A stretch of 64,000 bases of DNA from Streptosporangium brasiliense. Its GTDB lineage: Bacteria > Actinomycetota > Actinomycetes > Streptosporangiales > Streptosporangiaceae. The notes beneath the pieces are model-generated. The model worked only from the letters and a program-made list of their open reading frames with translations. It was not told the DNA's origin and searched no databases. This document shows positions 6,968 to 15,928 of this stretch, piece by piece. A program made the position numbers and the translations under genes. How positions within the stretch are numbered: the stretch's first letter is position 1; the number at the start of each line of letters is the position of its first letter. Where the stretch lies: NCBI RefSeq assembly GCF_030811595.1, contig NZ_JAUSRB010000002.1, positions 6,014,001-6,078,000 on the forward strand. Direction: 5' to 3'.

Positions 6968-8143
6968 CTACTTTGTAAGGGGCTCGGGCCGGAGCGCGGA
7001 CGCCGCCAGTGCCACGAAGGCCGCCAGCAGCACGGGGACGGCCAGGGCGCGTGGCAGGCCCACCAGCTCGGCCAGGCCGCCGATCAGCACCGGGCCGCTG
7101 AGGAAGCCCACGTAGGACAGGCTTGCCACCCGGGCCAGCGCCTGCCCGGCACGGGCCGGATCGCGGCGCCCGGCGGCGGAGAAGACCTGCGGGACGATGC
7201 ATGACAGGCCCGCGCCGAAACAGCCGAACCCGATCACCGCGGCCACCGGATGGTTGATCAACAGGGCTGCGCCGAACCCCGAGGCGGCCAGCAGGCCGCA
7301 GCCGCGCACCAGTGTCACCGGGCCCAGCAGCATGGTCAGCCGGTCTCCGGCGAGGCGGCCGGCGGTCATCATGACGGAGAAGGCGGCGTAGGCCGCCGCG
7401 GCGAACCCGGCCGAGCTGCCGAGGTTGTCGCGCAGGTAGACCGAGCTCCAGTCCGCCGCCGCCCCCTCTCCGATCATGCAGCAGATCCCGAGCACGCCCA
7501 GGAACAGCAGGCCGCGGCCCCGGCCGGCCGGCGCGCCGCCGGCGACGGCCTCCGCGGCGGGCTCCCCGGGTGGCGTGAGAGCCCACCGGGAGGCCCACAG
7601 CGCCAGGGCGGCGATGACGGCGGCCGCGGCGGCGAAGGTCGCCGCGGGGGTGAGGCCGGTGTGTGCGAGCAGCCCGCCGACGGCCGCGCCGGCGAACCCG
7701 CCGATGCTGAACACCGCGTGGAAGGACGACATGAGGGGCCGGCCCATGGCGCGCTCGACCTCGACGGCGTTGGCGTTCATCGCCACGTCGAGTGTGCCGT
7801 GCACCAGGCCGAAGGCGAACAGTGAGATCGTCAGGGTGATGAGGTCCGGCATGTGGGCCGGCAGGATCAGCACGACGCTCTGCGCGAAGGCCATCGGCAG
7901 CATCACCTTGACGCTGCCGTAGCGGTCGACCAGGCGGCCCACCGCCTGCATGCCCGCTATCGCTCCGGCGGCGATGCCGAGCAGCGCGAGGCTGAGCCGG
8001 CCGTCGCTCAGCTCCAGTTGCTGTTTGATGGCGGGGATCCGCGCCGTCCACGTGCCGACGGCCATGCCGGCGAGCAGGAAGAGCAGGCAGACCGCGACCC
8101 GGCCGCGGACGAGCGCGCCGCGGTCGAGAGTGGTGACGTGCAC
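6968..8143 (-). CDS. MFS transporter, 12 TM, distal gene of a DeoR operon
   Basis: A 391-residue permease with twelve predicted helices. Motif A appears as GRLVDRYGSVKV between helices 2 and 3, and ADWSSVYLRDNLG is typical of YbjJ/FucP-like MFS proteins annotated as sugar or drug transporters. The GTG at 8143 lies 14 bp after the DeoR stop, with GGAG in that gap, so the two form an operon and the transporter is probably induced by the ligand of the DeoR protein (in this family usually a sugar phosphate). It converges with the TSUP gene, only 20 bp apart. Confidence 0.85.
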   Translation of the reverse strand: MHVTTLDRGALVRGRVAVCLLFLLAGMAVGTWTARIPAIKQQLELSDGRLSLALLGIAAGAIAGMQAVGRLVDRYGSVKVMLPMAFAQSVVLILPAHMPDLITLTISLFAFGLVHGTLDVAMNANAVEVERAMGRPLMSSFHAVFSIGGFAGAAVGGLLAHTGLTPAATFAAAAAVIAALALWASRWALTPPGEPAAEAVAGGAPAGRGRGLLFLGVLGICCMIGEGAAADWSSVYLRDNLGSSAGFAAAAYAAFSVMMTAGRLAGDRLTMLLGPVTLVRGCGLLAASGFGAALLINHPVAAVIGFGCFGAGLSCIVPQVFSAAGRRDPARAGQALARVASLSYVGFLSGPVLIGGLAELVGLPRALAVPVLLAAFVALAASALRPEPLTK

Positions 8144-8157
8144 GGGGGAGGCTCCAG

Positions 8158-8916
8158 TCAGACGGTGCGGACGATGACGCCCGCGGCGGTGAGGGCGTCG
8201 TGTTCGGCCGGGGGGAGCGCGGCGTCGGTGACCACCATGTCGAGGCGGTCCAGGGGGCAGACGGCGCCGAAGGCGGTGCGGGTGAACTTGCCCGAGTCGG
8301 TGGCGACGACGACGCGCCGGGCCGAGGCGATCGCCGCCTGCTTGACGGCGACGTCGGACAGGTCGTGGGCGGTCAGGCCGTGCGCGGCGGACAGGCCGCA
8401 GCAGCCGATGACCGCGGTGTCGAAGCGCAGGGAGCGGATGGCGTTCTCGGTCAGCGGGCCGACGAAGTTGAGCTCGCCGGGGCGGACCTCCCCTCCCGGG
8501 AGCACCAGGCGGATCCGCGGGGCCGTGGCGAGCTCGCCGGCGGACTGCAGGGAGAGCGGCAGGACCGTCAGCCGGCGCTCGCGGAGCGCCCGGGCGATCT
8601 CCAGATTGGTGGTGCCGCCGTCCAGGAGCACGGCCTCACCGTCGGCCAGCAGCGCGGCCACCTCAGCGGCGATGCGCCGCTTGACCTCCACCGCCTCGCG
8701 CTCGCGCACCCCGAAGGGGGGCTCCTCCCCGCGTAGCAGCAGGCTCACCGCGCCACCGCGCACCCGCCGCACCACGCCCTGCTGGGCCAGCTCGTCGAGG
8801 TCGCGGCGGATGGTCATCTCCGACACCCCGTGCTCGGCCGCCAGCTCCGTCACCGACACGGTGTCGCTGACGCGCAGCGCGGACATGATCGCTCGAATCC
8901 GATCAGCACTTTCCAT
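8158..8916 (-). CDS. DeoR family transcriptional regulator
   Basis: A 252-residue sugar-metabolism-type repressor. The N-terminal winged helix (about 3-58) contains VTELAAEHGVSEMTIRRDLD, followed by the DeoR-type C-terminal domain with DGGTTNLEIARAL (phosphosugar-binding loop), FDTAVIGCCGLS and VVVATDSGKF. The ATG at 8916 was chosen over an in-frame one 12 codons upstream because that extension would consume the palindrome at 8918-8931. It leads the operon with the MFS transporter and is divergent from a WYL regulator, suggesting autoregulation by a transported sugar. Confidence 0.9.
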   Translation of the reverse strand: MESADRIRAIMSALRVSDTVSVTELAAEHGVSEMTIRRDLDELAQQGVVRRVRGGAVSLLLRGEEPPFGVREREAVEVKRRIAAEVAALLADGEAVLLDGGTTNLEIARALRERRLTVLPLSLQSAGELATAPRIRLVLPGGEVRPGELNFVGPLTENAIRSLRFDTAVIGCCGLSAAHGLTAHDLSDVAVKQAAIASARRVVVATDSGKFTRTAFGAVCPLDRLDMVVTDAALPPAEHDALTAAGVIVRTV

Positions 8917-8917
8917 G

Positions 8918-8931
8918 TGTTCAATTGAACA
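8918..8931. promoter_or_regulatory. Perfect 14-bp palindrome, candidate DeoR operator
   Basis: TGTTCAATTGAACA lies directly before the DeoR ATG in the 56-bp gap shared with the divergent WYL gene. Its AT content contrasts with the surroundings. Occupancy would block DeoR transcription or translation and perhaps the WYL promoter. Confidence 0.6.
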
Positions 8932-8972
8932 TGACTTATGTGACATTGGCAATCGTGCGGAACAATGACGTC

Positions 8973-9956
8973 ATGCGTGCGAGTCGTCTGCTGTCGCTCC
9001 TGCTGCTCCTGCAGACCCGGGGGCGCATGACGGCCACCGAGCTGTCGCAGGAGCTGGAGGTCTCCATCCGGACGGTCTACCGGGACGTGGAGGCCCTGTC
9101 GTCGGCCGGGGTCCCGGTCTACGCCGACCGCGGCCCGGCCGGGGGATACCGGCTGCTGGACGGCTACCGCACCCGCCTCAACGGTCTGACCGCCGAGGAG
9201 GCCTCCTCACTGTTCCTGGCCGGGCTGCCCGGCCCCGCCGCCGAGCTGGGGCTGGGGGAGGTGGCCGCCAACGCCGAGCTGAAACTGCTCGCCGCGCTGC
9301 CCCCCGAGCCGCGTTCCCACGCCGCCCGGATGCGCGAGCGCTTCCACCTCGACGTCCCGGGATGGTACCGCGGCTCCGACGAGGCGCCCTTCCTCAGTGA
9401 TGTCTCCGAGGCGGTGTGGGACCAGCGGCCGCTGCGCATGACCTATCGCCGCTGGGGGCCGCGCGACGTCGAGCGCCTGGCCCACCCCTACGGCCTGGTC
9501 CTCAAGGGCGGGTCGTGGTACATGGTGGCCGCCGCCGACGGGGGAGTGCCGCGCACCTACCGCGTGTCGCGGATCGTCACCGCCGAGATCCTCGACGGCC
9601 GCTTCGAACGGCCCGGCGACTTCGACCTGGCCGCCTACTGGGAGCACTACGCGGCCGAGTTCCGGGCCCGGATGCACACCGCCGAGGCGCTGGTGCGTGT
9701 GGCGCCCGGCATCGAGGACATGCTGCGCTACACCGTCGGAGCCGACATCGCCGACGCCGCGCTGGCCGAGGCGGGCCCGCCCGACGAGCACGGCTGGGTC
9801 GTCGTGCGCCTGCCGATCGAGTCGGTCAGGCACGTCTCCTGGCTGCTGCTGCGCCTGGGCGCCGACATCGAGGTCCTCGGCCCCCCCGAGGTGCGCGAGC
9901 AGATGGCCACCGCGGTCGCCGAGCTCGCCGGGCTGTACGGCGCGCCCCGGGATTAA
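8973..9956 (+). CDS. HTH and WYL domain transcriptional regulator
   Basis: A 327-residue YafY-type regulator. The N-terminal HTH (about 1-60) has LLLLQTRGRMTATELSQELEV and SIRTVYRDVEALSSAGVPVY, then the GPAGGYRL wing. The WYL domain (about 135-215) has LRMTYRRWGPRDVERLAHPYGLV and WYMVAA with YRVSRI; a WCX-like C-terminal part follows. WYL domains bind ligands such as nucleic acids or nucleotides. The ATG at 8973 has no ribosome site; it lies in a TGACGTCA-like palindrome and may be leaderless. The downstream LysE exporter starts 40 bp after and is a likely target. Confidence 0.9.
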   Translation: MRASRLLSLLLLLQTRGRMTATELSQELEVSIRTVYRDVEALSSAGVPVYADRGPAGGYRLLDGYRTRLNGLTAEEASSLFLAGLPGPAAELGLGEVAANAELKLLAALPPEPRSHAARMRERFHLDVPGWYRGSDEAPFLSDVSEAVWDQRPLRMTYRRWGPRDVERLAHPYGLVLKGGSWYMVAAADGGVPRTYRVSRIVTAEILDGRFERPGDFDLAAYWEHYAAEFRARMHTAEALVRVAPGIEDMLRYTVGADIADAALAEAGPPDEHGWVVVRLPIESVRHVSWLLLRLGADIEVLGPPEVREQMATAVAELAGLYGAPRD

Positions 9957-9996
9957 ACGATTGCCGACGGCGCGGGATGCCGCCGATGATGACGGC

Positions 9997-10656
9997 ATGT
10001 TCCTCATAGCCTTCATCGGCTCCTGCTTCCTGATCGCCATGATCCCCGGTGCCAGTACCGCGGTGATCCTGCGCCAGACCCTGAGAGCCGGGCGGGGGCC
10101 GGGCCTGGCGGCCACGCTCGGCAACGAGACCGGCATCCTGCTGTGGGCGCTGGCCGCCGCCTTCGGCCTGTCGGCGCTGGTGCTCGCCTCGGAGGTGGCC
10201 TACGACGTCATGCGGGTCGCCGGCGCGCTGTTCCTGGTCGCCATGGGCGCCCAGTCGCTGTGGCGGGTCCGGCGAGAGGGGCGGGAGGGGCAGCGGGAGG
10301 GCGGAGCCGTACCGGAGCAACCGGAGCCCGGACCGGAGCCCGGAGAGCCCGCGCGGGGCTGGCGGCGCTCCTACCTGCTGGGCCTCACCACCTGCATGGC
10401 CAATCCGAAGGCGGCGGTGTTCGCGATGTCGTTCCTGCCGCAGTTCGTCCCCGAAGGGGCGGACGTGCCGCTCACGCTGGCCCTGCTCGCGGTGGTCTGG
10501 GTGCTGGTGGACACCGTCTGGTACGGCCTGTTCATCTGGGCGGTGGCGCGCGCGAAGCTGGTCCTCGGCCGCCCCGCCGTGCGCCGCCGCCTGGAGGTGA
10601 TCTCCGGTGTGGTGCTGATCGGTTTCGGCCTGCGGCTGGCGGTGGAGGCGCGATGA
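9997..10656 (+). CDS. LysE family amino-acid/metabolite exporter
   Basis: A 219-residue inner-membrane exporter with six hydrophobic segments. Family marks are the N-terminal MIPGASTAVILRQTLRAG (consensus PGP...G) and ATLGNETGILLWALAA, then after a long hydrophilic glutamate/proline-rich loop (about 90-122) LTTCMANPKAAVFAMSFLPQFV. The loop is longer and more charged than in RhtB/LysE proteins. It follows the WYL regulator in the same direction, so they may share a transcript. Substrate unknown. Confidence 0.85.
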   Translation: MFLIAFIGSCFLIAMIPGASTAVILRQTLRAGRGPGLAATLGNETGILLWALAAAFGLSALVLASEVAYDVMRVAGALFLVAMGAQSLWRVRREGREGQREGGAVPEQPEPGPEPGEPARGWRRSYLLGLTTCMANPKAAVFAMSFLPQFVPEGADVPLTLALLAVVWVLVDTVWYGLFIWAVARAKLVLGRPAVRRRLEVISGVVLIGFGLRLAVEAR

Positions 10657-11052
10657 CGCTCCCGTTCGACGACGGGGGTGCGGGCTGACCCCGGCCGCCT
10701 GCCGCCTGGACCGCCCGCCGTTGCGCTGCCCGCTGTCCGCCGTTGCGTCGCCCGCCGCTGGGGCGCCGGAGACAGCCGGCCTCTCCTCCGCGTCCCAGAT
10801 CGTACTCCTCCGCCCGACCCGGCCCGTCCGGCGGCGCGGCCAAGGCCAGGGCCAGGCAAGGGCCAGGTAAGGGTCCGGCCGATCGGAGAACGGCATCCGT
10901 CCCAGGCCCAAGGTAGAGGTCGGCGGAGGCGCATGGCGAGAGCATCACGATTTTCGATGCTCAGGTCGTAAAGCGTTCACGGTTCTTGGGGGCGTGGCCA
11001 CCGGTCGTCAGCATTCGTTCACACACGCATGCTGAACGACCAGGAGACATCA
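10657..11052. other. Intergenic region before the peptide transporter operon
   Basis: No gene supported. It contains short imperfect repeats (CCGCCGTTGCG twice, and a GGCCAGG run near 10840-10880) and a dyad at 10940-10962, GAGCATC, 9-nt loop, GATGCTC, 90 bp before the binding-protein gene. The dyad could be an operator or a weak terminator, and the operon promoter should lie between it and 11040. Confidence 0.5.
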
Positions 11053-12942
11053 ATGGGGACAGGCAACTCGCGGCGCAGGCTGGCCCTTGCCGCTTGCGCG
11101 CTGAGCGGTTCACTGGTGGCCGGCGCCACCACCTTCGCCGCCGCATCCACCGCTTCCGCCGCATCCGTCGCATCCGTCACGTCGGCCGGGTCGGCCGTGT
11201 CCGCGCCGCAGGAGACCACGCTGCGGGTGAAGATGTCGGGCTCGGGCGTCGACACGCTCAACCCGTTCCTCGCCTTCTTCAACGGCGCGCTGGACATCTT
11301 CGGCTCGATCTACCCCACGCTGAACTCGCTGGACGAGAACGGCAAGCCGGGTCCGTACCTGGCGGAGTCGTGGACGCCGTCAGAGGACAAGCTCACCTGG
11401 ACCTTCAAGCTCAGGGACGGCCTGAAGTGGAGTGACGGCAAGCCGATCACGGCCGAGGACGCCGCCTGGACCCTCAACCTGATCATGACCGACGCGGTCG
11501 CGGGCACCGCCAACGGCTCGCTGGTCAGCAACTTCGAGTCGGTCACCGCGACCGACGCCACGACGCTGGTCATCAAGACCAAGGCGCCGCAGGCCAACGT
11601 CATCTACGCGAGCATCCCGATCAGCGGCATCCCGATCGTGCCGAAGCACATCTGGGAGCCGCAGGCCAAGAACCTCAAGGACGTCAAGAACGACACCTTC
11701 CCCGTCGTCGGCTACGGCCCGTGGACGCTCACGGAGTACAAGCCCGAGCAGTACGCGAAGTTCGACGCCAACAAGGACTTCATCCTGGGCCGGCCCGGCT
11801 TCGACCACATGATCCAGCAGAGCTTCAAGTCGACCGACGCCGCCGTCGCCGCGCTGCGCAGCGGCCAGCTGGACTACATCAACGGTGTGAACCCGACCCA
11901 GTTCAAGGCGCTGCAGACGGACAAGAGCCTGCTGACCGTCCAGGAGGTCGGCAACGGCTGGACCGGTGTCGAGGTCAACCACAACGCCCGCACCCGCACC
12001 GGCAAGAAGATCGGCACCGGCCATCCCGCGCTCGGCGACCCGGTGCTGCGCCGCGCGATCTCGCTGGCCACCGACAGGAAGACGCTGGTCGCCAAGGTGC
12101 TCGACGGCATGGGTGTGGCCGGCTCCGGCTACCTGCCCCCGGCTTGGCCGCAGTGGAGCTGGAAGCCGGACGCGGGCCAGGAGACACCGTTCGACCTCGC
12201 CCAGGCCGCCAAGATCCTCGACGAGGCCGGCTACACCAAGGGCGACGACGGCGTCCGCGTCGACCCCAAGAGCGGCAGGCCGCTGGAGCTGCGCCTCGGC
12301 ATCCACTCCGACGACACGGCCGACGCGGGCATCTCCACCTACCTCAAGGGCTGGCTGGAGACGATCGGCGTCAAGCTCAAGATCCAGACGCTGAGCATGA
12401 GCGCGCTCAACAGCGACCTGGCCAAGGGCGACTGGGACCTGCTGATGGACGGCTGGACCACCGGCCCCGACCCGACCTACCTGCTCGGCATCCAGACCTG
12501 CGCCACGCTGCCCAAGGACGACGGCACCGGCGGCAACACCGACGCCTTCTTCTGCGACAAGGCCTACGACGAGCTGTTCGACAAGCAGCTCACCACGTTC
12601 GACCAGAACGAGCGGGCCAAGATCGTCGCCGAGATGCAGGCCATCCTGTACAAGGCCGACGTCGACCAGATCCACTTCTACGCCAACACCCTCGACGTCG
12701 CCCGCACCGACACCGTGAGCGGTCTGATCACCGGGCAGCCGGACGCGCAGGGCATGTACCCGGCGCAGACCGCGTTCTGGAGCTACCTCAAGGCCGCGCC
12801 GCCCGCCGCGAAGCCGGCCGCCGCCTCGGCCGAGGAGGGCGGCGGCGGCACGCTGTGGATCGCCGGCGGTGTCCTGCTCCTCGCGCTCGTCGGCGGCGGG
12901 ATCGTGCTCAAGCGCCGCTCGGGGGCGGGCGACCGTGAGTAG
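11053..12942 (+). CDS. Peptide ABC transporter substrate-binding protein with C-terminal membrane anchor
   Basis: A 629-residue extracytoplasmic solute-binding protein of family SBP_bac_5 (oligopeptide/nickel type). It has a signal peptide after RRR with an alanine-rich end (cleavage near STASA), then the family core: LNPFLAFF, PYLAESWTPSED, TWTFKLRDGLKWSDGKPITAED and YGPWTLTEYKPEQY. Unusually the C-terminus has a glycine-rich linker, one hydrophobic helix (GTLWIAGGVLLLALVGGGIV) and KRRSG, predicting anchoring by a C-terminal helix rather than as a lipoprotein. GGAG lies 6 nt before the ATG. First gene of the import operon. Confidence 0.92.
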   Translation: MGTGNSRRRLALAACALSGSLVAGATTFAAASTASAASVASVTSAGSAVSAPQETTLRVKMSGSGVDTLNPFLAFFNGALDIFGSIYPTLNSLDENGKPGPYLAESWTPSEDKLTWTFKLRDGLKWSDGKPITAEDAAWTLNLIMTDAVAGTANGSLVSNFESVTATDATTLVIKTKAPQANVIYASIPISGIPIVPKHIWEPQAKNLKDVKNDTFPVVGYGPWTLTEYKPEQYAKFDANKDFILGRPGFDHMIQQSFKSTDAAVAALRSGQLDYINGVNPTQFKALQTDKSLLTVQEVGNGWTGVEVNHNARTRTGKKIGTGHPALGDPVLRRAISLATDRKTLVAKVLDGMGVAGSGYLPPAWPQWSWKPDAGQETPFDLAQAAKILDEAGYTKGDDGVRVDPKSGRPLELRLGIHSDDTADAGISTYLKGWLETIGVKLKIQTLSMSALNSDLAKGDWDLLMDGWTTGPDPTYLLGIQTCATLPKDDGTGGNTDAFFCDKAYDELFDKQLTTFDQNERAKIVAEMQAILYKADVDQIHFYANTLDVARTDTVSGLITGQPDAQGMYPAQTAFWSYLKAAPPAAKPAAASAEEGGGGTLWIAGGVLLLALVGGGIVLKRRSGAGDRE

Positions 12943-13975
12943 CCTCACCGCCCCGGGCCCGGCCAAGGTCAAGGGGCGGGGGGTCAAGCGGTCGGATCTC
13001 CTGCCCTATCTGGGCTCGAAACTGGTCGCGGCCCTGGTGAGCTTCTTCGTCACGCTGGTCATCGGCTTCGTGATCTTCAGCCTGATGCCGGCCGACCCGG
13101 TCCGCACCCTGACCAGGGGCCGCCCCACGAGCGAGGCCCAGCTCGCCCAGATCCGTGTCCAGCTCGGCCTGGACGACCCGGTCTGGGAGCGGTTCCTCAC
13201 CTTCGTCGGCAACACGCTCAAGGGAGAGCTCGGCTACTCCTGGCAGTTCCAGCAGTCGGTCTCGTCGCTGGTGGCCGACCGGCTCGGGCCGACCCTGCTC
13301 CTCATGGGCACGGCCGCGGTCCTGTCGATCGCGTTCGGCCTGTGGCTGGGCGTCCGCAGCGGCTGGCGGCACGGCAGCCTGTTCGACCGGATCGCCTCCA
13401 GCACCTCGCTCACGCTGTGGTCGGTGCCGACGTTCTGGCTCGGCATGATCCTGCTGGTCACCTTCAGCGTGGGTGTCGGCCCGATCCCGAGCCTGTTGCC
13501 CGCGGGAGGGATGAGCGACCCCTCGCTGCCGCAGGAGGGCTGGACCCACGTCGCCGACGTAGCCAGGCATCTGGTGCTGCCCTGCCTGACCATGGTGCTG
13601 GTGGTCTTCGCCCAGTACGTCACGGTGATGCGCACCTCGATCATCGACGAGATGGGCAGTCCCTACCTGCTGACCGCCAGGGCCAAGGGCCTGACCGACG
13701 ACGCCGTACGGCGGCGCCACGCGGTGCCGAACGCGCTGCTGCCCTCGGTCACGATGATCTTCATGCATCTCGGCATCCTGGTCAGCGGCGCGATCACGGT
13801 CGAGGCCGTCTACTCCTGGCCCGGCCTCGGCTACCTGACCTACGAGGCGCTCAAGATCCCCGACCTGCCCCTGCTCCAGGGCACCTTCATCGTCTTCAGC
13901 GCGAGTGTGATCATCATGAACCTCCTGGCGGACGTGGTCTACCGCTTCCTCGACCCGAGAGTGCGAGCCCAATGA
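12935..13975 (+). CDS. Peptide ABC transporter permease (DppB/OppB type)
   Basis: A 346-residue membrane subunit. After a cytoplasmic N-terminus and the first helix comes the extracytoplasmic signature FSLMPADPVRTL and LGLDDPVWERF; the binding-protein-dependent transport domain follows with the EAA loop YLLTARAKGLTDDAVRRRHAVPNALLP, which contacts the ATPases. The GTG start overlaps the preceding stop by 8 bases, indicating translational coupling. It pairs with the next permease to form the channel. Confidence 0.92.
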   Translation: MSSLTAPGPAKVKGRGVKRSDLLPYLGSKLVAALVSFFVTLVIGFVIFSLMPADPVRTLTRGRPTSEAQLAQIRVQLGLDDPVWERFLTFVGNTLKGELGYSWQFQQSVSSLVADRLGPTLLLMGTAAVLSIAFGLWLGVRSGWRHGSLFDRIASSTSLTLWSVPTFWLGMILLVTFSVGVGPIPSLLPAGGMSDPSLPQEGWTHVADVARHLVLPCLTMVLVVFAQYVTVMRTSIIDEMGSPYLLTARAKGLTDDAVRRRHAVPNALLPSVTMIFMHLGILVSGAITVEAVYSWPGLGYLTYEALKIPDLPLLQGTFIVFSASVIIMNLLADVVYRFLDPRVRAQ

Positions 13976-14000
13976 AGCGCCTTCACCCGGGCGGTGGCCG

Positions 14001-14900
14001 ATGACCGCCGTCACGCACGCCCCGGCCACCGTCGAGGTCCCACGCCACCACGCGTTCGGCCGCTTCTGCCGCGCCTACGCCAGGCGGCCCGCCGGTCTGG
14101 CCGGGCTCGGCCTGCTCGTCGCCTTCGGCGCGCTGGCCCTGGCCGCGCCGCTGTTCATCGGTGACGACCAGCTCAACGTGATCAAGGTGGACGGCCCGCA
14201 GCTGTCGCCGCCCGTCGCCGGCTACCCCCTCGGTACCGACCAGGCGGGCCGCTCGGTCCTGCTGCTGGTCATCTGGGGCGCACGCGAGTCGCTCAGCATC
14301 GGCATCATCGCCACCGCGCTCACCGTGGTCCTGGGCAGCGCGGTCGGCCTGCTGGCCGGGCACTACCAGGGCCGGGTCGGCCAGGCGCTGATGCACGTGA
14401 CCGACTGGTTCATCGCGCTGCCCAGCCTGCCGCTGGCCATCTCGCTGTCGGCCGTGCTCGGCCAGGGCGCGGCGTCGATCACGATCGCCATCGCGGTCAC
14501 CTCGTGGACCGCGACCGCCCGCCTCGTGCGCGCCCAGACGCTCGCCGTCGAGGCGAGACCCTTCATCGAGCGGGCCAAGGTGCTGGGCGCGGGCAACACG
14601 CAGATCATGATCAGGCACGTGCTGCCCAACGTCACGCCGCTGATCCTGGTCTCCAGCACGCTCACCGTCGCCTCGGCGATCCTGTCGGAGGCCACGCTGA
14701 CCTTCCTCGGCCTCGGCGACCCGACCAGCGTGACCTGGGGTTCGATGCTCCAGGCGGCGTTCGCGGGCGGCGCGGTCACCGCGGGCGCGTGGTGGTACCT
14801 GCTACCGCCGGGCATCGCGATCCTCATCGTCGTGCTCGGCTTCACGCTCGTCGGCCGTGCCGTCGAGCACGTGCTCAACCCGAGGATGGTGGACCGATGA
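14001..14900 (+). CDS. Peptide ABC transporter permease (DppC/OppC type)
   Basis: A 299-residue second membrane subunit. It has the N-terminal OppC-type segment FCRAYARRPAGLAGLGLLVAF, the PLGTDQAGRSVLLLVIWGARES motif typical of DppC, and the EAA loop FIERAKVLGAGNTQIMIRHVLPN. Six helices predicted. It begins 26 bp after the first permease and its stop overlaps the next ATG (ATGA). It acts with the other permease and two ATPases in the cytoplasmic membrane. Confidence 0.92.
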   Translation: MTAVTHAPATVEVPRHHAFGRFCRAYARRPAGLAGLGLLVAFGALALAAPLFIGDDQLNVIKVDGPQLSPPVAGYPLGTDQAGRSVLLLVIWGARESLSIGIIATALTVVLGSAVGLLAGHYQGRVGQALMHVTDWFIALPSLPLAISLSAVLGQGAASITIAIAVTSWTATARLVRAQTLAVEARPFIERAKVLGAGNTQIMIRHVLPNVTPLILVSSTLTVASAILSEATLTFLGLGDPTSVTWGSMLQAAFAGGAVTAGAWWYLLPPGIAILIVVLGFTLVGRAVEHVLNPRMVDR

Positions 14901-15928
14901 CGGCGAGGGAGCAGACCCGGGCGCCGGAGGGGCGGAGCGGGGCTCCGATGCTCGACGTGCGCGACCTGCGGGTGACCTACCGCAACGGCGAGCGCGCCGT
15001 GCCCGCCGTACGCGGCGTGAGCTTCACCCTCGACCGCGGCCAGACCCTCGGCGTCGCGGGGGAGTCGGGCTCGGGCAAGTCCACGATGGCGCTCGGCCTG
15101 CTGCGGCTGCTGGCCCCCTCCGCCCAGGTGAGCGGCGAGGTGCTGTTCGAGGGGGAGGACCTGCTGACCGCCAGGTGGGCGCGGCTGCGCGCGGTGCGCT
15201 GGTCGGCGGCCTCCGTGGTGTTCCAGGGCGCGATGAGCGCGCTCAACCCGGTGCGCACGATCGGCGAGCAGATCTGCGAGCCCATCCTGCTGCACGAGAA
15301 GGTCGGGCAGCAGGCGGCACGCAAGCGGGCGGCCGAGCTGCTCGACAGCGTCGGCGTGCCGTCGCGGCGGGCCGGCTCCTACCCGCACGAGTTCTCCGGC
15401 GGCCAGCGCCAGCGCATCATGATCGCGATGTCGCTGGCCTGCCGCCCCGACCTGATCATCGCCGACGAGCCGACCACCGCGCTCGACGTCATGGTCCAGG
15501 CGCAGGTGCTGGAGCTGCTCGGCGAGCTGGTCCGCGAGTCGGGCATCGGCGTCATCATGATCAGCCACGACCTGTCGGTGCTGTCGCACATGTGCGAGCG
15601 GCTGGCCGTCATGTACGCGGGACAGATCGCTGAGATCGGCCCGTCCAGGCAGCTCATCGCCGAGCCGCGGCACCCCTACACGCGGGCGCTCGGCCGGGCC
15701 TTCCCGACGATCGGCGACCCGGCCTCGCGGCTCGCGCCCGCCGGGCTGCCCGGCGACCCGCCCACACCGCCCGAGCTGGCCGGGCTCGACGAGGGCAGCG
15801 GCTGCGCCTTCGAGCCACGCTGCCCCGAGGCCGTGGCGGCCTGCCGTACCGAGACCGTGGAGCTGTGGCCGAGCGGCCCGCGGCGCGAGGCCGCGTGCCT
15901 GCGCGTGCTGGAAGGGAGCGGGGCATGA
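14897..15928 (+). CDS. Peptide ABC transporter ATP-binding protein (DppD/OppD type)
   Basis: A 343-residue ATPase. Walker A GESGSGKST, Q loop in VVFQGAMSALNPV, signature FSGGQRQR, Walker B LIIADEPTTALD, switch histidine in ISHDLSVLSH. The C-terminal oligopeptide-transporter extension contains cysteines in GCAFEPRCPEAVAACR, the iron-sulfur-type cluster region seen in OppD/DppD proteins. The ATG overlaps the preceding stop (ATGA) and its own stop overlaps the next ATG, so the subunits are made stoichiometrically. Confidence 0.93.
   Translation: MTAREQTRAPEGRSGAPMLDVRDLRVTYRNGERAVPAVRGVSFTLDRGQTLGVAGESGSGKSTMALGLLRLLAPSAQVSGEVLFEGEDLLTARWARLRAVRWSAASVVFQGAMSALNPVRTIGEQICEPILLHEKVGQQAARKRAAELLDSVGVPSRRAGSYPHEFSGGQRQRIMIAMSLACRPDLIIADEPTTALDVMVQAQVLELLGELVRESGIGVIMISHDLSVLSHMCERLAVMYAGQIAEIGPSRQLIAEPRHPYTRALGRAFPTIGDPASRLAPAGLPGDPPTPPELAGLDEGSGCAFEPRCPEAVAACRTETVELWPSGPRREAACLRVLEGSGA

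Noticed and set aside
11077-11110. Lipobox-like LAAC at the start of the peptide-binding protein
   Set aside because: The hydrophobic stretch before the cysteine is only about three residues after RRR, too short for a lipoprotein signal; a normal signal peptide plus C-terminal helix fits better.
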